Part shown: one piece after another, positions 1 to 7,568 of the stretch | Position numbering within the stretch: the stretch's first letter is position 1 | Layout of the letters: every line of letters starts with the position of its first letter | DNA from: DASSKA01 sp035690905 | Lineage (GTDB): Bacteria > Actinomycetota > Actinomycetes > Propionibacteriales > Nocardioidaceae | Length of the DNA stretch: 12,925 nucleotides | Assembly: GCA_035690905.1 (NCBI GenBank) | Contig: DASSKA010000046.1 | Coordinates: 1 to 12,925, forward strand | Direction of reading: 5' to 3' | The notes under the pieces: model-generated | The model's database searches: none | What the model was told of the DNA's origin: nothing | Seen by the model: only the letters and a program-made list of their open reading frames with translations | Made by a program: the position numbers and the translations under genes

Positions 1-128
1 TGCACGTCGTGCCGCGCACCAGGGGTGACGGGCTGCGCGGTTTCTTCTGGCCGCGCACGAAGTACGTCGACGCGGCCGAGGCCGACGCGTACGCCGCCCG
101 GATCCGCTCGGCCCTCGCCGCTCACTAG
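1..128 (+). CDS. HIT-family protein, C-terminal end (5' truncated)
   Basis: Reading codons from base 3 gives about 41 residues beginning HVVPRTRGDG and ending at TAG 126-128. The HVVPR stretch fits the end of the histidine triad (HxHxHxx) of HIT nucleotide hydrolases or transferases. In that family the triad binds the alpha phosphate of a nucleotide and the middle histidine attacks it. The FFWPRTKY and alanine-rich helix after it match the usual C-terminus of actinobacterial HIT proteins. Start, N-terminal domain and most of the triad lie upstream of the window, so substrate class (Ap4A-type, GalT-type or other) cannot be told. The next gene starts 35 nt downstream on the same strand. Confidence 0.7.
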   Translation, partial: HVVPRTRGDGLRGFFWPRTKYVDAAEADAYAARIRSALAAH

Positions 129-163
129 AGTGAGGGCGCCAGCATCTCGAGGAGGAGTGCCAG
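121..163 (+). promoter_or_regulatory. fabG upstream site: -10-like hexamer, inverted repeat and Shine-Dalgarno
   Basis: The HIT stop codon lies in an inverted repeat, CTCACT (121-126), AG, AGTGAG (129-134). A -10-like TAGAGT (126-131) overlaps it and would start a transcript near 138. AGGAGG at 150-155 is a near-perfect Shine-Dalgarno, 8 nt before the ATG at 164, and fixes that start. The promoter call is tentative because no -35 is evident. The ribosome-binding site is firm. Confidence 0.45.
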
Positions 164-919
<756 letters not shown>

Positions 920-1084
920 CCGATCGTGTGAGACGAACCACCCCCTAGAGTCATTTATCCAGACCAGGTGGAATTTACGGCCGAACCGTGCCTATTCTGC
1001 CTGTGCTCTCGGTGAGCGCTCGGGATCGTCTTTGGGGGGGTCGGCAGGCGCTGGAGGGCGCCACAACTGCATCCCGGGTGCGGG
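920..1084. other. Gene-free leader upstream of the riboswitch; possible promoter
   Basis: There is no credible coding region here; reading frames crossing it are short and lack start signals. A -10-like TATTCT at 993-998 would start a transcript near 1005, leaving about 80 nt before the aptamer. A second hexamer, TAGAGT at 946-951, is also possible. Neither has a convincing -35, so the promoter of the riboswitch transcript is only tentatively placed. Confidence 0.4.
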
Positions 1085-1268
1085 TACGCCGAGTCCTACC
1101 CCCCGCGACCCGGCCCTGCCATCAAGATTCTCAGGGTAGGAGTGGGGGAACCACATATTCACGCGTGCCGTGACCGCGGCGCGCTCGGGGTGAAGCCACC
1201 GGACCCGAGGGCCGGGCAGTGGCAGAGCACCTTTTCGCTCCAACCCGACAGCTCACCTCACAGGCGTG
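1085..1268 (+). ncRNA. c-di-AMP riboswitch (ydaO/yuaA class) ahead of the NlpC/P60 gene
   Basis: The segment carries, in order, the conserved blocks of the actinobacterial ydaO aptamer: ACGCCGAGTCC (1086-1096), GGAGTGGGGGAACCAC (1139-1154), GGGGTGAAGCC (1187-1197), GGCAGAGCACC (1221-1231), and CAACCCGACAGCTCACCT (1241-1258) followed by GGCG. The closing helix P1 can be drawn as 1085-1090 with 1263-1268 (five Watson-Crick pairs plus one wobble). This class binds cyclic di-AMP and generally turns genes off when the ligand is abundant. In actinobacteria it is commonly found before peptidoglycan hydrolases. P1 ends next to the ribosome-binding site, and only 15 nt separate it from the ATG, so there is no room for a separate intrinsic terminator. 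Confidence 0.9.
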
Positions 1269-1283
1269 GAAAGGAACTTCGTC

Positions 1284-1781
1284 ATGCCTGTGCTTCTTCG
1301 CGCGCGCACGGCTGCCGTGCTGCCGATCGTCCTGGTCGCAGCCCTGGTGGCCACCCTGTTCGCCGTCACGCCGTCCGCCTCGGCGATGACCCGGTCCAAC
1401 CGGATCGGGATCGGCCTGGACATCACCCGTCACCAGACCGGCGACCCGTACAAGTACGGCGCGGCCGGGCCGAACCGGTTCGACTGCTCGGGCCTGGTCT
1501 ACTACAGCTACCGCAAGGCCGGCTTCCACCACATCCCCCGCACCGCGGCCGCGCAGGCGCGGCACATGCACCGCATCAAGCGCCGACACCTGCGCCGCGG
1601 GGACTTCGTGTTCTTCTACAGCGGCCGCGCCCGGTCCTGGAATGTCTACCACGTCGGCGTCTTCGCGGGCTGGCACCACGGGCACCGGGTGATGATCGAC
1701 GCCCCGCACACCGGCAGCCGGGTGCACCGGGAGCGGATCTGGAGCAACCACTGGTTCGCGGGCACGCTCCGCGGCCTGTGA
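1284..1781 (+). CDS. Secreted NlpC/P60 peptidoglycan endopeptidase
   Basis: A 165-residue protein. Residues 1-34 form a Sec signal peptide (RAR n-region, long hydrophobic core, SASA before the likely cut after A34). The remainder is one NlpC/P60 domain: DCSGLV with nucleophile C68, YHVGVF with base H123, and D139 at the expected third position (MIDAPHTG). The family cuts D-Glu to diamino-acid bonds in cell-wall stem peptides. The ATG at 1284 is chosen because AAGGAA lies 7 nt upstream. An in-frame GTG at 1266 would sit inside the riboswitch P1 helix. There are no SH3, LysM or coiled-coil modules, and the mature part is rich in Arg and His, which may help wall binding. Expression is probably set by c-di-AMP through the leader. 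Confidence 0.9.
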   Translation: MPVLLRARTAAVLPIVLVAALVATLFAVTPSASAMTRSNRIGIGLDITRHQTGDPYKYGAAGPNRFDCSGLVYYSYRKAGFHHIPRTAAAQARHMHRIKRRHLRRGDFVFFYSGRARSWNVYHVGVFAGWHHGHRVMIDAPHTGSRVHRERIWSNHWFAGTLRGL

Positions 1782-1808
1782 CACCTTGGTGACACCTTCA
1801 AGACACGT

Positions 1809-1839
1809 GGGGGCCGCTCCCGGACCGGGAGCGGCCCTC
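1809..1839 (+). terminator. GC-rich hairpin terminator after the NlpC/P60 gene
   Basis: GGGCCGCTCCC (1811-1821) pairs perfectly with GGGAGCGGCCC (1827-1837) around a 5-nt loop, and can be extended by G1810-T1838 and G1809-C1839. It starts about 30 nt after the stop codon. There is no U tract, as is common for actinobacterial terminators. It separates the riboswitch-controlled gene from the lipoprotein gene. Confidence 0.7.
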
Positions 1840-1842
1840 CGC

Positions 1843-1855
1843 CACAATTGAGGAC
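1843..1855 (+). promoter_or_regulatory. -10-like CACAAT, leaderless start of the lipoprotein gene
   Basis: CACAAT (1843-1848) ends 7 nt before the ATG at 1856, placing the transcript start at or one base before the A. GAGGA (1850-1854) is only 1 nt from the ATG, too near to act as a normal ribosome-binding site. The preceding hairpin means the gene needs its own promoter. Confidence 0.5.
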
Positions 1856-2905
1856 ATGTCTGGCGTACGCACCCCTCTCGGACCCCGCCCGCGCCGCCAC
1901 GGGCTGGTGGCCCTGGCGCTGGCCGGCAGCCTGGCGCTGGCCGGCTGCAGCGGCGGCGGTTCCACCCCGAAGGCCGGCAAGGCCTCGCCCACTCCCAGCC
2001 CCTCCGGGCAGAGCACGGCCGCGGGTGCGGTGCTCTCCGGCCAGTGGCCGCTGACCGGCCTGCCGGCGAGCGGTCCGGTGCCCAAGCACCCGGTGATGAT
2101 CGTGAAGATCGACAACACCGAGGCCAGCCGGCCACAGATCGGGCTGAAGAAGGCCGACATGGTCAGCGAAGAGCTGGTGGAGGGCGGCTCCACGCGGCTG
2201 GCGGTGTTCTACTACTCGCAGGTGCCCAAGCTGGTCGGGCCGGTGCGTTCGTTCCGGGCCACCGACATCGGCATCGTCAAGCCGGAGAAGGCGGCGCTGG
2301 TCGCCAGTGGCGGTGCGCCGCCGACGGTACGACGGATGGCCGCCGCCCACATCAAGACCTACACCGAGGGCGCGCCCGGCTTCTTCCGGGACAACAGCCG
2401 CCCCGCGCCGTACAACCTGTTCAGCCACCTGCGGGTGCTGACCCACCACCTGAAGTCCCGCGGCCGGCCGGCCAACTACCTGCCGTGGGGCTCGCCGCGC
2501 GACTTCCCGTCCGGAACCCCGGCGAAGGGGCTGGCCGCGGTGTTCTCCGGAGGCCACACCACCACCTGGAAGTACACCGGCGGCCACTACCGCAACCTGG
2601 ACACCAATGCCGCCAAGGGCGACCAGTTCCGGGCCGACACGGTGCTGGTGCTGCGGGTGCACGAGGGAGACGCCGGCTACCTCGACCCGGCCGGCAACCC
2701 GGTGCCGGAGGCGGACTTCACCGGGAAGGGTCAGGCCATGGTCTTCCACGGCGGACGCATGGTGCGCGGCACCTGGACCAAGCACGGCCTGGATGCCACG
2801 GTCCGGCTGCAGACCAGCACCGGCGACAAGCTGGCCCTGCCACCGGGTCACGTGTGGATCGAGCTGGTGCCCTCCAACGGCGGCTCGGTACGGATCACCA
2901 AATAG
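1856..2905 (+). CDS. DUF3048 (YerB-like) lipoprotein
   Basis: A 349-residue exported lipoprotein. The N-terminus has arginines, a hydrophobic stretch and the lipobox LALAGC with lipid-bearing C31. A Ser/Pro/Thr-rich linker (about 32-58) follows. The folded part carries DUF3048 hallmarks: VKIDNTEASRPQIGLKKAD, VSEELVEGGSTRLAVFY and GPVRSFRATD. It is anchored on the outer face of the membrane. The family, which includes Bacillus YerB, has no established biochemical role, so none is assigned. The C-terminal part (VWIELVPSNGGSVRITK) is complete. It converges on tetR with 6 bp between stop codons. Confidence 0.88.
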   Translation: MSGVRTPLGPRPRRHGLVALALAGSLALAGCSGGGSTPKAGKASPTPSPSGQSTAAGAVLSGQWPLTGLPASGPVPKHPVMIVKIDNTEASRPQIGLKKADMVSEELVEGGSTRLAVFYYSQVPKLVGPVRSFRATDIGIVKPEKAALVASGGAPPTVRRMAAAHIKTYTEGAPGFFRDNSRPAPYNLFSHLRVLTHHLKSRGRPANYLPWGSPRDFPSGTPAKGLAAVFSGGHTTTWKYTGGHYRNLDTNAAKGDQFRADTVLVLRVHEGDAGYLDPAGNPVPEADFTGKGQAMVFHGGRMVRGTWTKHGLDATVRLQTSTGDKLALPPGHVWIELVPSNGGSVRITK

Positions 2906-2911
2906 CGCCGC

Positions 2912-3538
2912 TCAGGATCCCGGAAGCTCGCCGGGGCCGGGCAGCCGGACGCCGGCTTCCGCCTGCTGCCGCAGCCCGTCGAGGATGAAGCCGATCGCGG
3001 CCTCCACCTCGGCGCTGGCCCGTGCGGTGTTCTCGGCGGAGGACACCGCGGCTCCGGCCGCGGACATCGCGCCGAAGAACACCCGGCTGAAGGTGTCGAC
3101 CATGCTCGGCTCGAGGTCGTAGCTGGACAGCACGGAGGTGACGATCTCGGCGACGATGCCGTACGTCGAGCGCTGCTCCTGCTCCCGGAACCGCTCGTAG
3201 CCGAGCACTACCGGGCCCTCCTGGATCACGATGCGCCGGTAGCCGGGCTGCTGCACCACCGCCAGGAACGCGCGCAGCCCGGACTGGGCCATCGCCCACG
3301 GGTCGGCGTGGTCGTGCACCGCGGCCCGGATCTGCGCGGTGGCCTCCTCCTCGACCCGGTCGAAGACCGCCTCGAACAGCGCCTGCTTGCCCGTGAAGTG
3401 GTGGTAGAGCGCGCCCTTGGTGACCCGGGCGCCGGCCACGATCTCGTCGAGGCTGGTGCCGGCGTACCCCTGCTGCGTGAACAGCGTCCTGGCGACGTCC
3501 ACGAGCGCGCGCTTGGTGGAGGCGGAGAACTCCCTCAT
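2912..3538 (-). CDS. TetR/AcrR-family transcriptional repressor
   Basis: A 208-residue protein with the usual TetR size and plan. The N-terminal DNA-binding domain contains the helix-turn-helix at about residues 28-48 (TSLDEIV, VTKGALYHHFTGK), then a divergent all-helical ligand and dimer domain. TetR proteins are dimeric repressors released by small ligands; the ligand cannot be read from sequence. The start at MREF is chosen because a -10-like TATGCT ends 7 nt before it; an in-frame ATG 12 nt upstream (3550) is the alternative. The gene is divergent from the unknown gene at 3632, with a repeat-rich site between, so it probably controls itself and that gene. Confidence 0.88.
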   Translation of the reverse strand: MREFSASTKRALVDVARTLFTQQGYAGTSLDEIVAGARVTKGALYHHFTGKQALFEAVFDRVEEEATAQIRAAVHDHADPWAMAQSGLRAFLAVVQQPGYRRIVIQEGPVVLGYERFREQEQRSTYGIVAEIVTSVLSSYDLEPSMVDTFSRVFFGAMSAAGAAVSSAENTARASAEVEAAIGFILDGLRQQAEAGVRLPGPGELPGS

Positions 3539-3551
3539 CCCCCCGAGCATA
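3539..3551 (-). promoter_or_regulatory. -10-like TATGCT, leaderless start of tetR
   Basis: On the minus strand TATGCT occupies 3551-3546 and ends 7 nt before the ATG at 3538, so the transcript would begin with the start codon or one base before it. The GGGGGG directly adjoining the ATG is too close to serve as a spaced ribosome-binding site. Confidence 0.45.
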
Positions 3552-3581
3552 TGCCCGGTTTGCCCAGGGCGGGTCCGGTGA

Positions 3582-3609
3582 CATACTCTCGGTACGTACT
3601 CACGGTATG
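3582..3609. promoter_or_regulatory. Likely TetR operator in the divergent region
   Basis: The 28 bp from 3582 to 3609 start with CATAC and end with GTATG, and form an imperfect palindrome (10 of 14 positions symmetric) centred on GTACGTAC. Within it TACTCTCGGTA (3584-3594) and TACTCACGGTA (3597-3607) are an 11-bp direct repeat with one mismatch and a 13-bp period. TetR dimers bind such sites. It lies 23 bp before the ATG at 3632, where RNA polymerase would bind. Assignment to the adjacent TetR is an inference from position. Confidence 0.6.
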
Positions 3610-3631
3610 GAGAAACCGTCAAGGGGGACAA

Positions 3632-4162
3632 ATGTCCAATTTCTTCGGTCGAGGTGGTGCCCACCGCAGTGCCACCGCCGCCCACAGCACGGCCCACAGC
3701 AGTGCCCGCCGCGCACCACGACGAGCCGCCGTGCTGCGCAGGGTGGTCGAGGAGGCCAACCTCCGCTGCGACGGCGTGCTGCCCACCGACCTCCCCGGGG
3801 TGCGGGAGGCGTTCCCCGACGAGCTGGCGCTCGTCGGGGCCCTCCAGCTGCGCTGGCACACCCGGCTGACCGGCGCCGTGGAGCAGGCCCTGGGGGCCGA
3901 CGCCGGCGAGCCTGAGCAGGCCGTCGTCGCCGCGTGGCGGAACACGGCCCAGGCGCTGCCCGGAGTCCGCGCGGTGCTGGACGCCCGCGCGGAGCGCCCC
4001 GCGTCGCCCGAGGAGCTGGCGGCGCTGCGCACCGCCGCGGCCAAGGACCGGGCGCTGCTGGCGGCGATGGCCGGCCTGGCCGCACCCGCGGACCCGCGGG
4101 CTGCCGCCATCGGGCGACGGCTCGAGCTGCAGGCACGGGGCGGACTCCAGGTCGCAGCCTGA
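3632..4162 (+). CDS. Uncharacterised 176-residue protein, divergent from tetR
   Basis: I do not recognise this family. The protein starts MSNFFGRGGAHR, has a His/Ser/Ala/Arg-rich low-complexity N-terminus (about residues 8-36), and is then rich in Ala, Leu, Arg and Glu, predicting a mostly helical soluble protein. It has one cysteine, no signal peptide and no membrane segment. The start is supported by AAGGGGGA (3621-3628) just before the ATG. High G/C at third positions across the frame supports real coding. Its promoter overlaps the probable TetR operator, so it is the best candidate for the regulator's target. It ends 26 nt before the malic enzyme start, but that gene has its own -10-like element. 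Confidence 0.72.
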   Translation: MSNFFGRGGAHRSATAAHSTAHSSARRAPRRAAVLRRVVEEANLRCDGVLPTDLPGVREAFPDELALVGALQLRWHTRLTGAVEQALGADAGEPEQAVVAAWRNTAQALPGVRAVLDARAERPASPEELAALRTAAAKDRALLAAMAGLAAPADPRAAAIGRRLELQARGGLQVAA

Positions 4163-4176
4163 GCCGGGGTCCATGG

Positions 4177-4188
4177 CACGATGAGGCC
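4177..4188 (+). promoter_or_regulatory. -10-like CACGAT, leaderless start of the malic enzyme gene
   Basis: CACGAT (4177-4182) ends 6 nt before the GTG at 4189, so a transcript starting 7 nt after the hexamer would begin exactly at the G of GTG. No ribosome-binding site is seen at normal spacing. Confidence 0.5.
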
Positions 4189-5626
<1,438 letters not shown>

Positions 5627-5634
<8 letters not shown>

Positions 5635-6214
5635 CCCGGACGGGGTCGTCCTGCGGGCGGGGGTCCTGCTGGTCGCCACCCCGTCCCTCGTGGACGCCAA
5701 CTTCGACCGCAGCGTGGTGCTGGTGCTCGACCACGACCAGAGCGGCTCGCTCGGGGTGGTCCTCAACCGGCCGTCTCCCGTGCCGGTCGGCGACGTCCTC
5801 GACAACTGGGCAGAGCACGTCGCCAGGCCCGGCGTGCTGTTCCACGGGGGTCCGGTCAGCACCGACTCCGCGCTGGCGGTGGCGCTGCTCCCGCCGGGCG
5901 GCGACGAGGAGCCGCTCGGCTTCCGGCGGATCTTCGAGGACACCGGCTCCGCGGTCGGGATCGTGGACCTGGACACCCCCTCGGAGCTGCTCGGCTCGGC
6001 GGTGTCGGGCATGCGGATCTTCGCCGGCTACGCCGGCTGGGGCGGGGGACAGCTCGAGTCCGAGATCGAGGAGGGCTCCTGGTACGTCGTACCGGCGCTG
6101 GCCACCGACCCGTTCAGCGGGGACCCGCAGCGGCTGTGGACGCAGGTGCTGCGCCGGCAGCCGGGGGAGCTGGCCTGGGTGTCCACCCGGCCCGCCGACG
6201 CCACGCAGAACTGA
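5627..6214 (+). CDS. yqgE: YqgE/AlgH family protein
   Basis: A 195-residue protein, full length for the YqgE/AlgH (DUF179) family. Recognised by GVLLVATPSLVDANFDRSVV near the N-terminus, LGVVLNRPS (about 47-55), the central LFHGGPVS, and the late RIFAGYAGWGGGQLESEI followed by W, a highly conserved block. The family is cytosolic and widespread, with no settled biochemical function; AlgH has been linked to alginate regulation in Pseudomonas. The ATG overlaps the end of the malic enzyme gene by 8 nt and GGGGAG lies a few nt upstream, so the two are co-transcribed and probably translationally coupled. Confidence 0.92.
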
Positions 6215-6245
6215 CTGAACCGAGCGCGGGCTTCGCCCCGGGCTT

Positions 6246-6259
6246 TACAATCGGGGATC
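6246..6259 (+). promoter_or_regulatory. -10-like TACAAT before the DUF3039 gene
   Basis: TACAAT (6246-6251) is the best -10 match in the window and ends 8 nt before the GTG at 6260, predicting a 5' leader of two bases or none. No ribosome-binding site is seen at normal spacing. Confidence 0.58.
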
Positions 6260-6508
6260 GTGACTACGCAGATGAGCCCCGGCGCACAGACGGTCGAGGA
6301 CACCCGACCGGCGCCCACCGACGACGGCGACCACGAGCGCTTCTCGCACTACGTCGAGAAGGACAAGCTCACCGAGGCCATGGTGATGGGCACGCCGGTG
6401 GTTGCCCTGTGCGGCAAGGTCTGGGTGCCCAGCCGCGACCCGGAGAGGTATCCGGTCTGCCCGGAGTGCAAGGAAGTCTGGGAGAGCCTCAAGAAAGACG
6501 ATGAGTGA
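6260..6508 (+). CDS. DUF3039 protein (small, possible zinc site)
   Basis: An 82-residue actinobacterial protein of the DUF3039 family. The conserved core runs DDGDHERFSHYVEKDKL, TGTPVVALCGK-like (here MGTPVVALCGKVWVP), RDPERYPVCPECKE. Cysteines 51, 68 and 71 (LCGK and CPEC), with a nearby histidine, could bind zinc, but this is inferred. There is no signal peptide; it should be cytosolic. The family function is unknown. The GTG start is set by the -10-like element and by the conserved core beginning after about 20 residues. From memory, DUF3039 genes often lie near SF2 helicase genes like the one two genes downstream. Confidence 0.85.
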   Translation: MTTQMSPGAQTVEDTRPAPTDDGDHERFSHYVEKDKLTEAMVMGTPVVALCGKVWVPSRDPERYPVCPECKEVWESLKKDDE

Positions 6509-6520
6509 TCCGGGTGCGCG

Positions 6521-6534
6521 TATTCTCGGGGGGC
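6521..6534 (+). promoter_or_regulatory. -10-like TATTCT before the metalloprotease gene
   Basis: TATTCT (6521-6526) ends 8 nt before the GTG at 6535. G6528-G6533 could instead act as a very close ribosome-binding site. Both favour the 6535 start over the GTG at 6505, which overlaps the DUF3039 stop as GTGA. Confidence 0.45.
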
Positions 6535-7563
6535 GTGCCGCTTCGCGGGGCGCTGGCCGGACTCACCGCCTTGTCGCTGCTGCTGGCTGGGGTCACCACC
6601 GCGACCGCGGCGGGCGCTGACCACTCCGTGGTCTCGGGTCGGTCTGCGCCCTCCTCGACCACCAGGAGTGCAGCTGCGTCCTCCTCGGCCACCGGCTGCG
6701 ACCCGGCCGCCCAGCGCGCCTCCGTGCGCACCGCGATGGCCCGGATCGGCCGCGCCGACGACCAGCCCGGCTACCGTCCTCGCCGGCTGCGGCGCCTCGA
6801 CGCCCGGCTCCGGCGCCGGGTGGCGGCGCGGTCGCTGCGCAGCCCGGAGGCGAGGTACGGCCTAGTGCTGCGCATTCCGGTCGCCGTGCACGTGCTCGCC
6901 GGCAAGCACGACCGTGGCCCGTCCCGGGCCCGGGTGCGCCGAGAGATCCGCGTGCTCAACGACGCCTACGGCGGCGGCCAGTCGGCAGAGAACACCGCGA
7001 CCCGGTTCTCCTTCCAGCTGGTCTCCTTCGACCGGACCGTCAACCGGGCCTGGCACACCGCGGTGATGTTCGACGCCGCGGACAAGGCCGCCCGGCGGGC
7101 GCTGCACGTAGGCGGCCCGAACGAGCTGAACCTCTATGTCGCCTCGCCGACGAGCAGGAACCGCCGCAGCGACGGGGTGGTCCTCGGCTGGAGCAGCATG
7201 CCGTGGCGGGCGCAGCGCCGGCCCCGGCTGGACGGGGTGACCGTGCACGAGGGCAGCCTGCCCGGCGGCCGGCTGCGCGACTACAACCGCGGGGACACCG
7301 CGGTGCACGAGATCGGCCACTGGCTGGGCCTGTTCCACACCTTCGAGGGAGGCTGCTCCAAGCGCAACGACCGGGTCGCCGACACCCCCGCGGAGTACTC
7401 CCCGAGCACGGCGTGCGAGCGTGGCCGGGACACCTGCCCGGCGCCGGGGCTGGACCCGATCCACAACTTCATGGACTACTCGTTCGACGCGTGCATGAAC
7501 CGGTTCACACCCGGACAGGTGAACCGGATGACCGACAACTGGCTGGCCTACCGCACCCCGTGA
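6535..7563 (+). CDS. Secreted M43-type (pappalysin-like) zinc metalloprotease
   Basis: A 342-residue exported protease. Residues 1-26 form a signal peptide (MPLRG, hydrophobic core, TATAA). The catalytic part holds the extended metzincin motif HEIGHWLGLFH with zinc ligands H258, H262 and H268 and general base E259. A cysteine-containing loop and DTP follow, then the Met-turn NFMDYS with M313 and the conserved DACMNRFTPGQVNRM. These define peptidase family M43. An Arg-rich segment (about 75-110) between signal and catalytic domain may be a propeptide. GTG 6535 gives the best signal peptide; starting at GTG 6505 would add 10 residues. The stop overlaps the GTG at 7560. Targets are unknown. Confidence 0.88.
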   Translation: MPLRGALAGLTALSLLLAGVTTATAAGADHSVVSGRSAPSSTTRSAAASSSATGCDPAAQRASVRTAMARIGRADDQPGYRPRRLRRLDARLRRRVAARSLRSPEARYGLVLRIPVAVHVLAGKHDRGPSRARVRREIRVLNDAYGGGQSAENTATRFSFQLVSFDRTVNRAWHTAVMFDAADKAARRALHVGGPNELNLYVASPTSRNRRSDGVVLGWSSMPWRAQRRPRLDGVTVHEGSLPGGRLRDYNRGDTAVHEIGHWLGLFHTFEGGCSKRNDRVADTPAEYSPSTACERGRDTCPAPGLDPIHNFMDYSFDACMNRFTPGQVNRMTDNWLAYRTP

Positions 7564-7568
7564 GAGAC

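Noticed and set aside
1266..1283. GTG at 1266 as the start of the NlpC/P60 gene
   Set aside because: It falls in the 3' strand of the aptamer P1 helix; the ATG at 1284 has a well-spaced AAGGAA and gives a clean signal peptide.
1131..2135. Minus-strand open frame over the riboswitch and NlpC gene
   Set aside because: It overlaps a conserved RNA element and a clear protein gene in the opposite direction, with no family resemblance.
6221..6246. Possible terminator hairpin (GGGC/GCCC) after yqgE
   Set aside because: Only 3-4 consecutive pairs can form, and the T stretch is part of the -10-like element of the next gene.
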